Origin: Acidobacteriota bacterium
GTDB lineage: Bacteria; Acidobacteriota; Terriglobia; Acidiferrales; UBA7541
Direction of reading: 5' to 3'
Length of the DNA stretch: 6,352 nucleotides
Assembly: GCA_003133505.1 (NCBI GenBank)
Contig: PKXT01000160.1
Span: forward strand, 1 to 6,352
Each line of letters begins with the position of its first letter. Position 1 is the first letter of the stretch. Positions 1 through 6,352 of the stretch are shown piece after piece. Position numbers and translations under genes: made by a program. The notes below the pieces were generated by a model that worked only from the letters and a program-made list of their open reading frames with translations, ran no database searches and had not been told where the DNA came from.

Positions 1-1070
1 AGCATGCCAACGCCCCCCTCGGGAAAATATCCTACCAGTGCGTGGCCGTTTCGGTAACTTCGGACGCCACGGGCAGTTACTACCGTTACGCCTTCCCCCT
101 GCCCTTGAATGATTTTCCCGACTATCCGAAGATTTCCACGTGGCCCGATGCCTATTATTTGACCGTGGACGAATTTCTTCTTAGCAATCTGCAGGTGGAG
201 GTCGGGCCTTACGTCTGCGCCCTCGACCGCACCAGTATGCTGCTGGGTTTGGACGCCACCGCCCAATGCTTTCAGCTCGGTCCCACGTACCTGAGCCTTT
301 TGCCCTCCGATTGGGACGGGAACACTCCCCCGCCCGTTGGTTCGCCAAATTATCTAATGTCCCTCGGTGTGGATTCCCTGAACCTGTGGCAGTTCCACGT
401 GGATTTCTCGAATCCCCTGAACACCACTCTTACCGGGCCTGCCTCGATTGCCGTGGCCCCATTCAAGAAGCCCTGCCGGACGGGAGGAATGTGCGTGCCG
501 CAGCCGGGTACCAATCAGTTGCTCGATTCCATTGGCGACCGCCTGATGTACCGCCTGGCCTATCGCAACTTTGGGGATCACGAGTCCCTGGTCGCTAATC
601 ATGCGGTCACCGCGCATGGCGGTGTTAGCGTTCGCTGGTATGAAATCCGTAGCCCCGGCAGCACTCCAGTTGTCTATCAGCAGGAAACAGCATCGCCGAA
701 TTCGAATAGCCGCTGGATGGCCAGCATCGCCATGGATCAATTGGGAGACATCGGTTTGGGTTTCTCGGAGTCCAGCTCCTCCACGTATCCATCGATCGCC
801 ATTACCGGACGTAAGGCGAATGACCCGCTGGATACTATGGAGTCCGAGGCCCTCATCACTGCCGGTGCCGGCTCGGAAACGGGGAGCTACCGTTGGGGCG
901 ATTATACAAGTATGCTGATCGATCCCCTGGACGATTGCACTTTCTGGTTTACCGGCGAGTATCTGCCTGCCACTGGAAACCACAATTGGATGACCCACAT
1001 CGTGTCATTCTCTTTCCCCAGTTGTACGCGAGCCACCGACAACCTGGCTAGCCAGCCTGGTCGCAGGTAG
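1..1070 (+). CDS. Large secreted/surface protein of acidobacterial type, 5'-truncated by the window edge
   Basis: The reading frame is open from the first complete codon (base 3) to the TAG at 1068-1070, giving 355 visible residues. The GTG at 42 is not a real start: in-frame residues before it (ending Tyr-Gln-Cys) read smoothly into the same domain and no ribosome site precedes it. The visible part is rich in Trp, Tyr, Pro and Ser and has seven Cys. Recognisable segments are SDATGSYYRYAF (60-95), DFPDYPKISTWPDAYY near 111-158, GDRLMYRLAYRNFGDHESL (534-590) and RWGDYTSM followed by DPLDDCTFW (891-945). I know these blocks from large uncharacterised secreted proteins of Acidobacteria and some Bacteroidetes. 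The repeated short beta-strand pattern would fit a propeller-like, sialidase/BNR-like fold, but this is inference. The missing N-terminus should carry the export signal. The next gene is 279 bases downstream, so a shared operon is not evident. The biochemical function is unknown. Confidence 0.85.
   Translation, partial: HANAPLGKISYQCVAVSVTSDATGSYYRYAFPLPLNDFPDYPKISTWPDAYYLTVDEFLLSNLQVEVGPYVCALDRTSMLLGLDATAQCFQLGPTYLSLLPSDWDGNTPPPVGSPNYLMSLGVDSLNLWQFHVDFSNPLNTTLTGPASIAVAPFKKPCRTGGMCVPQPGTNQLLDSIGDRLMYRLAYRNFGDHESLVANHAVTAHGGVSVRWYEIRSPGSTPVVYQQETASPNSNSRWMASIAMDQLGDIGLGFSESSSSTYPSIAITGRKANDPLDTMESEALITAGAGSETGSYRWGDYTSMLIDPLDDCTFWFTGEYLPATGNHNWMTHIVSFSFPSCTRATDNLASQPGRR
1044..1055. repeat. 12-base perfect palindrome at the 3' end of the first gene
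   Basis: CTGGCTAGCCAG is its own reverse complement and sits inside the last codons of the upstream gene. It could be an incidental palindrome, a protein-binding site or the base of a small hairpin with a CTAG loop. Nothing else supports a function. Confidence 0.2.
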
Positions 1071-1080
1071 GTTCGCGTTT

Positions 1081-1099
1081 GGCCAATGGCTATTTGGCC
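1081..1099 (+). terminator. Weak hairpin just after the first gene
   Basis: GGCCAA (1081-1086) pairs perfectly with TTGGCC (1094-1099) around a seven-base loop, starting ten bases after the stop codon. The position suits a transcription-end structure, but no T-tract follows, so it is not a canonical intrinsic terminator. It may only protect the 3' end of the mRNA or be chance. Confidence 0.25.
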
Positions 1100-1263
1100 G
1101 CTGCCGCCGTTCCTTGTCTGTTAAGTCGCTGTATATCCGCGTTTACCATCAGTCAATTGGCATGCTCGCGGGATTTAGTATGGCCACGCAACGGGCAAAG
1201 ACCATGCTTTACGCGGATAAAGTTCCCATTTGACACCCAGATTCGAATTTGCCGCCCTACCAC

Positions 1264-1280
1264 AACGCTTTCGCGTTTTT
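1264..1280 (+). terminator. Candidate weak intrinsic terminator in the 1071-1349 gap
   Basis: AACGC (1264-1268) pairs with GCGTT (1273-1277) around a TTTC loop, and the Ts run on to base 1280. The stem is only five base pairs, so it would be weak. It lies about 190 bases after the upstream stop codon and 70 bases before the next start, and would separate the first gene from the lipoprotein gene if it works. Confidence 0.3.
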
Positions 1281-1305
1281 AGGGTTAGAACAAACAGGAC
1301 CTCGC

Positions 1306-1322
1306 CCCCGGCGCTTCCGGGG
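1306..1322 (+). other. GC-rich hairpin in the leader of the lipoprotein gene
   Basis: CCCCGG (1306-1311) pairs with CCGGGG (1317-1322) around a five-base CGCTT loop. It ends 14 bases before the ribosome binding site of the lipoprotein gene. There is no following T-run, so it is not a terminator. It could be a leader structure affecting mRNA stability or translation, or chance in GC-rich DNA. Confidence 0.3.
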
Positions 1323-1336
1323 TTGCCGTGAAATAA

Positions 1337-1343
1337 AGGGGAA
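1337..1343 (+). promoter_or_regulatory. Ribosome binding site that selects the ATG at 1350
   Basis: AGGGGAA is a purine-rich Shine-Dalgarno-like stretch with its core about seven bases before the ATG at 1350. The in-frame GTG at 1344 directly abuts this stretch and would leave no spacer, so the ATG is the better start. Confidence 0.55.
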
Positions 1344-1349
1344 GTGCAA

Positions 1350-3101
1350 ATGACTAGTGAAAGTTGGTTTGCTGCGCCGCGCTTGGCGCGGGCCGGGTTT
1401 ATAATCCCGGCGCTCGTGTTGATTTTGATGGGGCTGTCGGCCAGTTGCGGAGGGGGATCCTCCAGTCCGGATTCGGTAACTTCAAATTCCGCATTGATAT
1501 TGACGCCTTCTTCTCCCACCGTTCTGCAGACCGAGACGCTCCAGCTTCACGCCATGATGCAGGCCAGCGATGGCTCAATGCAGGACGTGACTACCTCGGC
1601 CTTGTGGTCTTCCTCCACGAACAATTCCACGAGCATCGAAAGCATTGGGCAGGAATTTCCCGGTCTCGCCACCGGCAATGCCGCTGGAAGCACGACGATT
1701 ACGGCGAAGTTTAATGGCATGACCGCGTCGGCCACTCTCAACTGCATTTCCAATTACGCCCCTCAGGCGCTAAGCGTGCTTCCCAGCACCGTCACCGTTG
1801 CGGTGGGAACCGTGCAGCAATTTCGCGCCGCCGAAACCATGGATCGCAATGGGACGGAAGAAACCGGCATAGCCACTTGGACAGTCTCGGATACTTCCAA
1901 GGCCACCATTGAAACCGCGGGGCAGAGTACCCCCGGCGTATTGACCGCCATAAGCCCCGGCACCATTACGGTCACAGCTACATCCCCGGACGGCCTGACC
2001 AACACGGCTACCGTGGTTATTCCCGGCGGCCTTCCCAATACGTATAAGATTCCTGTGCCGGAAATGTTGACTGGCCAAAACTATCTAAGCTATTCCGGCG
2101 GACTCTACGAGAACGACAGTAATACTCCTCCCGCGGATCACGATGCCGCTGGTTTGGCAGCGGCTGCGGCCGTCCAGCCGCTGGATACCAGCGGAAATCC
2201 AAGTCCCTCCGGAAACATAGTGCTGCTGGGAGTGGGAATGTCCAACGCCTATTATGAACTTACGGCGTTTACCGCCGATGCCGACGTGGTGGGATCGGGT
2301 GCCAACTACCCAACGGTGATGACCCTCAATGGGGCCAAACCCGAGGCCACCACCTGCTGGTGGACGCTAGCCGAGGGCGTTCCCGTCTGTGATACCTCGC
2401 CTTTGGGCAATCAGTACGATCGCGTCTTGACCGACGTCCTTACGCCAGCGGGATTGACCGAAGCTCAGGTACAGGTGCTGTGGATCAAGGAAGCGGATCC
2501 GTTTCCCGCGGAGACTCTAAACAATCCTTCGTTGTGCGACCCATCCGTGACCGGCTGCATCAACAATGTTCCCCTAGGAGCTACCGGCTCGGGATGCACT
2601 ATCGCCAGCACCGCGGAAGCGTGCTATTTCGATAAGCTCCTCGGCGAGATGGTTCGGGCCGCCAAAGTCCGCTATCCCAACTTGAAGCAGATGTTCATCT
2701 CCAGCCGTATCTATGGCGGCTATGTGAGCTTCCCATTGAATCCCGAGCCGTATGCCTATGAGTATGGACTGGCCGCCAAGTGGTTCATTGAGAATCAGGT
2801 AATTCAAGCGCGCACCGGCCAGGCCGATCCTGTCTCCGGAGACCTGAGCTATACCGACGGTAGCACCGCATGGGCGGCGTGGGGTCCTTATATCTGGGCC
2901 AATAGCGTGGAGCCGCAGACCTTCGACGGCATCGCTTGGGAAACCAATCCCATTGACGACTATTTGTCGGATGGCACGCATCCCAGCGCTCCCGCCGGAG
3001 AGGATCTAGTCGCTGCGCAGCTCATGGATTTCTTCCTCACCTCGCCCTATACTCCCTGGTTCCGCGCTGTCCCAGGTCAACAGGCCAAAAAGACCCGATA
3101 A
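1350..3101 (+). CDS. Lipoprotein with two Ig-like (Big_2-type) domains and a C-terminal SGNH-hydrolase-like domain
   Basis: 583 residues from the ATG at 1350. The N-terminus has Arg residues, a hydrophobic stretch (about 14-29) and LSASC with Cys33 followed by GGGSSS, which fits a lipoprotein signal. There is no Asp at +2, so no inner-membrane retention signal by the E. coli rule. Two Ig-like repeats of bacterial Big type follow, at about 47-131 and 138-224. The C-terminal domain (about 228-570) contains VLLGVGMSNAYYE with Ser298 at the position of an SGNH block I nucleophile, LWIKEAD (377-383) resembling the WxQGExD block of sialate O-acetylesterase-like SGNH enzymes, and DGTHPS with Asp541 and His544 as the block V pair. 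LNPEPYAYEYG (463-473) is another strong family block. Six Cys lie in this domain. The next gene is a paralogue 127 bases downstream with no evident terminator between, so co-transcription is possible. An esterase/deacetylase acting outside the cell is an inference; a non-enzymatic binding role is the alternative. Confidence 0.85.
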   Translation: MTSESWFAAPRLARAGFIIPALVLILMGLSASCGGGSSSPDSVTSNSALILTPSSPTVLQTETLQLHAMMQASDGSMQDVTTSALWSSSTNNSTSIESIGQEFPGLATGNAAGSTTITAKFNGMTASATLNCISNYAPQALSVLPSTVTVAVGTVQQFRAAETMDRNGTEETGIATWTVSDTSKATIETAGQSTPGVLTAISPGTITVTATSPDGLTNTATVVIPGGLPNTYKIPVPEMLTGQNYLSYSGGLYENDSNTPPADHDAAGLAAAAAVQPLDTSGNPSPSGNIVLLGVGMSNAYYELTAFTADADVVGSGANYPTVMTLNGAKPEATTCWWTLAEGVPVCDTSPLGNQYDRVLTDVLTPAGLTEAQVQVLWIKEADPFPAETLNNPSLCDPSVTGCINNVPLGATGSGCTIASTAEACYFDKLLGEMVRAAKVRYPNLKQMFISSRIYGGYVSFPLNPEPYAYEYGLAAKWFIENQVIQARTGQADPVSGDLSYTDGSTAWAAWGPYIWANSVEPQTFDGIAWETNPIDDYLSDGTHPSAPAGEDLVAAQLMDFFLTSPYTPWFRAVPGQQAKKTR

Positions 3102-3169
3102 GCTACGGACTCACCCCGTTTCCTAAATCGTCACAAGAACGCGACTTTCGCATTTACACTAATTGGGGG

Positions 3170-3192
3170 ATCGAGCGTGCAAGCCGCTCGGT
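3170..3192 (+). other. Short hairpin in the gap between the paired paralogues
   Basis: CGAGCG (3172-3177) pairs with CGCTCG (3185-3190) around a seven-base loop, extendable by one G-T and one A-T pair. It ends about 20 bases before the ribosome binding site of the second paralogue. No T-tract follows. A role in processing or in setting the relative expression of the two genes is possible but unsupported. Confidence 0.25.
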
Positions 3193-3212
3193 ATTCCGCT
3201 CCTCAAATCTGG

Positions 3213-3220
3213 AAGGGAGG
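3213..3220 (+). promoter_or_regulatory. Strong ribosome binding site that selects the ATG at 3229
   Basis: AAGGGAGG contains a near-consensus Shine-Dalgarno core and lies eight bases before the ATG at 3229. This decides against the upstream TTG at 3163, whose 22 extra residues lack signal-peptide character and would bury the real signal peptide. Confidence 0.8.
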
Positions 3221-3228
3221 TTTCATTG

Positions 3229-4956
3229 ATGAGGTTGACAAGACGAATCGGTATCGGTCAAGCGCTCGCTGTTATGGTGGCTTTGATTTCCACCCCCCAG
3301 CTTTACGCCGCACATCATTCTCCGGGGGCTATTACTTCGCTTTCGATTACGCCGGCCAATCCATCTCTTGCGGTAACGCAGACCTTGCAACTCCACGCGA
3401 TTGCCACCATGAGCAATGGCAGCCAGATGGATGTAACGATGGCGACGGCATGGTCATCCTCCCGGCCCGCGGCCGCGACCGTGGAAAGCGTTGGCCAGCA
3501 ATTTCCCGGGCTGGTGTCGGCGAGCTATCACGGGAGCACCAACGTGGCAGCGGTTTATGAAGGGCTCAAGGCTCATGTCCACGTAGCCTGCGTATCCAAC
3601 CTCAATCCTCAAATATTGAGCATTTTGCCGGGCACCGTTACGGTGGCTTTGGGAACCATGCAGCAATTCCGGTCCGCTGAAGTCAACGGAAAGCATGGAA
3701 CGGAGGAGACCGGTTCCAGCAATTGGAGTGTCTCCGACACGTCCATCGCCACCATCCAGACCCGTGGCCAGGCGGCGCCGGGAGTCCTCACTCCCATCAA
3801 GGCCGGTACGGTCACTGTGAGCGCCACCGCCTCCGACGGCACCATGGGGATAGCAACAGCGGTGATACCCGCCACGCTTAGCGATACGTACAAAATCCCA
3901 TTGGTGGATATGCAGCCGGCCCAAACCTATTTGGATTATCAGGGCGGACTATACATCGGCGGCACCAACGTGATGCCGGCGCAACATTCATCCGACGGGT
4001 TGGGCGCCGCCGCGCTCATTCAGCCTCTGGATGTGAACGGCAATCCTAATCCCCAGGGAAACATCGTGTTGCTGGGAATCGGCATGTCCAATGCGTATTT
4101 TGAATTTGGGGATTTCGTGAATGACGTCAACAAGCCCAATTCCGGGTCGAACTATCCAACGGTGACCGCCGAAAACGGCGCCAAGATCAGCGCGGATACG
4201 TGCTTTTGGACCTTTGCGACGGGCGTGCCGGTTTGTCCCGAAGGAAAGATGGAAAATGAATATGACCGCGTCCGCGATACGGTGCTGGCGCCCGCGGGAT
4301 TCACCGAGGCGCAGGTGCAGGCCGTGTGGATCAATGAAGCCGACGGATATCCGGGCGGCGAGGTCAACATACCCTCGGCCCCCTCGCTTTGCGATCCCAC
4401 CGTGCAAGGTTGCGTCAGCAATGTCCCAACCACTGCCACAGGCTCGGGATGCCTTGCCGCGAGCACGGCGGAGGCCTGCTTTTACGAGGGGCTGTTGGGC
4501 CAGGTCGTTCGAGCCGCCCAAATCCGCTATCCCAACCTCAGGGAGATCTTCGTTAGCAGCCGTATCTATGGAAGTTATGTCAGCACCGCTCTAAACCCCG
4601 ATCCCTATGCTTACGAATATGGATTCTCCACGAAATGGATTATCCAGGCGCAAATCAACCAAATCTCCACGGGTATCATTGATCCCGTGGCCGGCGATCT
4701 AAGCTATCACGATGGCAGCGCGCCGTGGATGGCGTGGGGGCCGTATTTGTGGGCTAATGGGATTGAGCCTCGGCTGCTTGACGGTCTGACGTGGGACGTA
4801 TATCCAGTTGACGATTTTGAGGCCGATGGCACGCATCCGAGCCAACCGGCTGGCCGCCAAAAGGTGGCAGCCCAGCTGGTGAGCTTCTTTCTTACTTCGC
4901 CATACACACCGTGGTTTCCGGCACCGAGCCCTGCCGGGGCAAATAGCTCCCGGTAG
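3229..4956 (+). CDS. Secreted paralogue: two Ig-like domains plus SGNH-hydrolase-like domain, with Sec signal peptide
   Basis: 575 residues from the ATG at 3229. The signal peptide has a basic n-region (Arg2, Arg5, Arg6), a hydrophobic core (12-20) and a likely signal peptidase I site after Ala27 (QLYA) or Ala28. There is no lipobox Cys, so the product should be soluble after export. Ig-like repeats lie at about 34-120 and 127-213. The C-terminal domain matches the preceding gene closely along its length: GIGMSNAYFE with Ser287, VWINEAD (366-372), LNPDPYAYEYG (455-465) and DGTHPS with Asp533 and His536. All seven Cys after the signal region (121, 325, 336, 388, 395, 408, 417) have counterparts in the preceding lipoprotein. 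It ends 56 bases before a strong terminator. The likely role is an extracellular esterase or deacetylase of the SGNH type; the substrate is unknown. Arg5-Arg6 only weakly resembles a Tat motif. Confidence 0.88.
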   Translation: MRLTRRIGIGQALAVMVALISTPQLYAAHHSPGAITSLSITPANPSLAVTQTLQLHAIATMSNGSQMDVTMATAWSSSRPAAATVESVGQQFPGLVSASYHGSTNVAAVYEGLKAHVHVACVSNLNPQILSILPGTVTVALGTMQQFRSAEVNGKHGTEETGSSNWSVSDTSIATIQTRGQAAPGVLTPIKAGTVTVSATASDGTMGIATAVIPATLSDTYKIPLVDMQPAQTYLDYQGGLYIGGTNVMPAQHSSDGLGAAALIQPLDVNGNPNPQGNIVLLGIGMSNAYFEFGDFVNDVNKPNSGSNYPTVTAENGAKISADTCFWTFATGVPVCPEGKMENEYDRVRDTVLAPAGFTEAQVQAVWINEADGYPGGEVNIPSAPSLCDPTVQGCVSNVPTTATGSGCLAASTAEACFYEGLLGQVVRAAQIRYPNLREIFVSSRIYGSYVSTALNPDPYAYEYGFSTKWIIQAQINQISTGIIDPVAGDLSYHDGSAPWMAWGPYLWANGIEPRLLDGLTWDVYPVDDFEADGTHPSQPAGRQKVAAQLVSFFLTSPYTPWFPAPSPAGANSSR

Positions 4957-5005
4957 TCAGCGGGAGCCCGATTACACCGCTCGAAACCGGCGGATAGTCA
5001 ATGTG

Positions 5006-5050
5006 AAAAAGAAAGGTGCGGAAACCATAACTGGCTTCCGCACCTTTTTC
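5006..5050. terminator. Strong bidirectional intrinsic terminator between convergent genes
   Basis: A perfect 12-base-pair stem, AAAGGTGCGGAA (5012-5023) with TTCCGCACCTTT (5036-5047), encloses a 12-base loop that can itself form CCA/TGG (5025-5027 with 5032-5034). On the plus strand the stem ends in five Ts (5045-5049). On the minus strand the five As at 5006-5010 read as Ts, giving CTTTCTTTTT after the stem. It lies between the stop codons of the plus-strand SGNH-like gene (4956) and the minus-strand propeller gene (5076), so it can end both transcripts. Confidence 0.9.
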
Positions 5051-5075
5051 CTTTAAGGACACCCGTGGAGGTTGG

Positions 5076-6317
5076 TTATTTCAACAATATGGCCAAACCC
5101 TGGGGGTGCTCGAGAGGCGGAACATTCAGCAAAACAGGATTGAGCTCGGCCAGATACGGCGTCCCCGCGGTGATACTGAATACGTGCAGATATGGCGAGC
5201 CCATTTCGTTTGCAGTGGGGACTCCCAATACGTAAAGGAAGTTTCCCGTGGGATCAATCGCAACCTCGGTAGCGCTTTGCGGCTGGTTGCTCAGGGTGAG
5301 GTGAGCCAGCTGCGCGGGAGCAGTAGCGGTGGTGGTGTCATAGACGCTTACCGTTCCCCCCTTGCTTTCCACCGAATATAAGCGGGTCCCCGCGCTGTTT
5401 TCGGCAAACCAGCAGGGCTCCTGGCCCATGTTGGGAACGGTGGTGACGAGGGTCAGCACTCCCTGCGGGTTATAGGTATAAACCGCGATTTCATTGGCGC
5501 TTGGAATCCCAACATACATCACATGCTGCGTTGGATGGAAGGCCATGCCCAGCATCTGTTCACCTGGCATGGGCGACCCCGTGAAACTTACCTGCTGCAT
5601 CTTTCCGACCGAGACAATCTTGTAGCTGAGGATCTGGGAGACGTCGGCGCCCAACAGTTGTATCGCAAACATGAGATGGGGAGCCAACGGCGTGGTGTTC
5701 ACGCTGCCCAGGTAGTCGCCGGAATCGAAACCGATTTTTCCGCCGGCAACCTGCGTCATTGTGCCAGCGCCATTAATGTGGGCTGTTCGAATGCTTGGAG
5801 TCCCGCCATCCTGGTTCGGGTCCTGGTCCTTGTTGGCAATGGAAAGTACGCTGTATCCATTATTCAGCGCCTTGGCGGATAGGGAAAGGCTGTCCGGCTC
5901 CTTTCCTCCAGAGGCAAAGGGAGGATTTGTAATCAGGGTTAAGGGGCCGCCCGCGCCAATTGTAAATTCGGAAACGGTGTCCGAATTGGCGTTGACGGCG
6001 TAAAGATATGTGCCCGTGGGATCAATGATCACCGGGTTGTCTGTATCCACGGAGCTTGTATCCAAGTCCGGATCATACCAACCGGTTCCGCTGGTAAGGA
6101 AGGGAGAGCCGCTGATTTGGGTCAGGTTTCCAGCACCATCATTGGAAAAAACAAAGACCGAATTCATGTCCGGCACGCTGCCAATATTGCTTTCCACATA
6201 GACGAGATTTGTGCTCTGCGCGAACGCCGGGCAGGAGAGACCAAACACAACTCCAGCCAGGACCACACTCACCGCAGCCCCCAATGTATAACCCCTGCGA
6301 TTTCCAAAAATATTCAT
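5076..6317 (-). CDS. Exported lactonase-family (6-phosphogluconolactonase-like / YVTN) beta-propeller protein
   Basis: 413 residues from the ATG at 6317, read on the minus strand. The N-terminus has Arg7-Arg8, a hydrophobic core (12-27) and AFA before Gln34, a good signal peptidase I site. Cys29 in FGLSC is a second, less likely lipobox-type site. The mature protein is a run of about seven propeller repeats of 35-45 residues, for example IDPTGTYLYAVNANSDTVSEF (98-118, one blade), FHPTQHVMYVG (260-270) and IDPTGNFLYVLG (354-365), each with the D/HPTG-x-x-LYV signature and a following strand such as VSVYDTTT or LHVFSIT. This is the pattern of the lactonase seven-bladed family (PF10282 type). 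Cytosolic members include 6-phosphogluconolactonases, but exported acidobacterial members are numerous and mostly uncharacterised, so enzymatic activity should not be assumed. Binding or scaffolding at the cell surface is equally possible. It converges on the SGNH-like pair and is a separate transcription unit. Confidence 0.88.
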   Translation of the reverse strand: MNIFGNRRGYTLGAAVSVVLAGVVFGLSCPAFAQSTNLVYVESNIGSVPDMNSVFVFSNDGAGNLTQISGSPFLTSGTGWYDPDLDTSSVDTDNPVIIDPTGTYLYAVNANSDTVSEFTIGAGGPLTLITNPPFASGGKEPDSLSLSAKALNNGYSVLSIANKDQDPNQDGGTPSIRTAHINGAGTMTQVAGGKIGFDSGDYLGSVNTTPLAPHLMFAIQLLGADVSQILSYKIVSVGKMQQVSFTGSPMPGEQMLGMAFHPTQHVMYVGIPSANEIAVYTYNPQGVLTLVTTVPNMGQEPCWFAENSAGTRLYSVESKGGTVSVYDTTTATAPAQLAHLTLSNQPQSATEVAIDPTGNFLYVLGVPTANEMGSPYLHVFSITAGTPYLAELNPVLLNVPPLEHPQGLAILLK

Positions 6318-6324
6318 GCTGTCT

Positions 6325-6333
6325 TCTCCTCTT
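6325..6333 (-). promoter_or_regulatory. Ribosome binding site of the beta-propeller gene
   Basis: Read on the minus strand this is AAGAGGAGA, a strong Shine-Dalgarno match ending seven bases before the ATG at 6317. It supports that start, which is also the one giving a complete signal peptide. Only about 20 bases lie upstream inside the window, so the promoter cannot be judged. Confidence 0.8.
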
Positions 6334-6352
6334 GGAATATAGCCGATTCGAG

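Noticed and set aside
354..998. Minus-strand open frame of 214 codons opposite the first gene
   Set aside because: It lies wholly antisense to a frame with recognisable conserved blocks, and its translation shows no domain, signal peptide or plausible ribosome site.
1230..1235. Perfect TTGACA -35 box
   Set aside because: No acceptable -10 hexamer lies 16-18 bases downstream; the DNA there is GC-rich (CCGCCCTA).
1079..1282. Small plus-strand open frame of 67 codons in the gap
   Set aside because: It starts at TTG with no Shine-Dalgarno sequence and overlaps the hairpins; the translation has no recognisable feature.
3163..3228. Upstream TTG start for the secreted paralogue
   Set aside because: The strong AAGGGAGG site is placed for the ATG at 3229, and the 22 extra residues would mask a good signal peptide.
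3988..4521. Minus-strand open frame of 177 codons
   Set aside because: It is antisense to the SGNH-like domain, whose plus-strand frame is strongly supported by its paralogue.
1350..4956. Tandem copies as a mobile element or recent amplification
   Set aside because: There are no transposase genes, inverted termini or target-site repeats, and DNA identity is limited to short runs, so this is an old gene duplication.
6336..6341. TATATT -10-like box on the minus strand before the propeller gene
   Set aside because: A transcript from it would start inside or next to the ribosome binding site, and the matching -35 region falls outside the window.

Overview
The window looks like a piece of an Acidobacteriota chromosome, probably Terriglobia / subdivision 1. 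This is inferred from moderately high GC, an exported lipoprotein with a Cys-Gly-Gly-Gly-Ser-Ser-Ser start, Big-type Ig-like domains, a secreted lactonase-type beta-propeller, and a large Cys-containing surface protein of a type I associate with soil Acidobacteria. No database search was possible, so the taxonomy is recognition rather than proof.

Layout: (1) 1-1070, plus strand, is the C-terminal part of a large, probably secreted protein whose N-terminus lies upstream of the window. (2) 1071-1349 is a non-coding gap with short hairpins and no convincing promoter. (3) 1350-3101, plus, encodes a predicted lipoprotein with two Ig-like (Big_2-type) domains and a C-terminal SGNH-hydrolase-like domain. 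(4) 3229-4956, plus, encodes a close paralogue with the same architecture but an ordinary Sec signal peptide instead of a lipobox. (5) 5006-5050 is a strong hairpin with T-rich flanks on both strands, the best RNA-level signal here, lying between convergent genes. (6) 5076-6317, minus, encodes an exported seven-bladed lactonase-family (YVTN/6-phosphogluconolactonase-like) beta-propeller.

All four proteins appear to be exported, so this is a cell-envelope/extracellular locus. The most interesting part is the tandem pair. Two diverged copies of an Ig-Ig-SGNH-like protein seem to be sent to different places, one membrane-anchored and one soluble, and they differ at a residue next to the putative oxyanion-hole position. 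A plausible but unproven reading is extracellular deacylation of polysaccharide or another acylated polymer. The propeller gene is transcribed from the opposite side and need not be functionally linked. I found no mobile element, CRISPR array, tRNA or rRNA.
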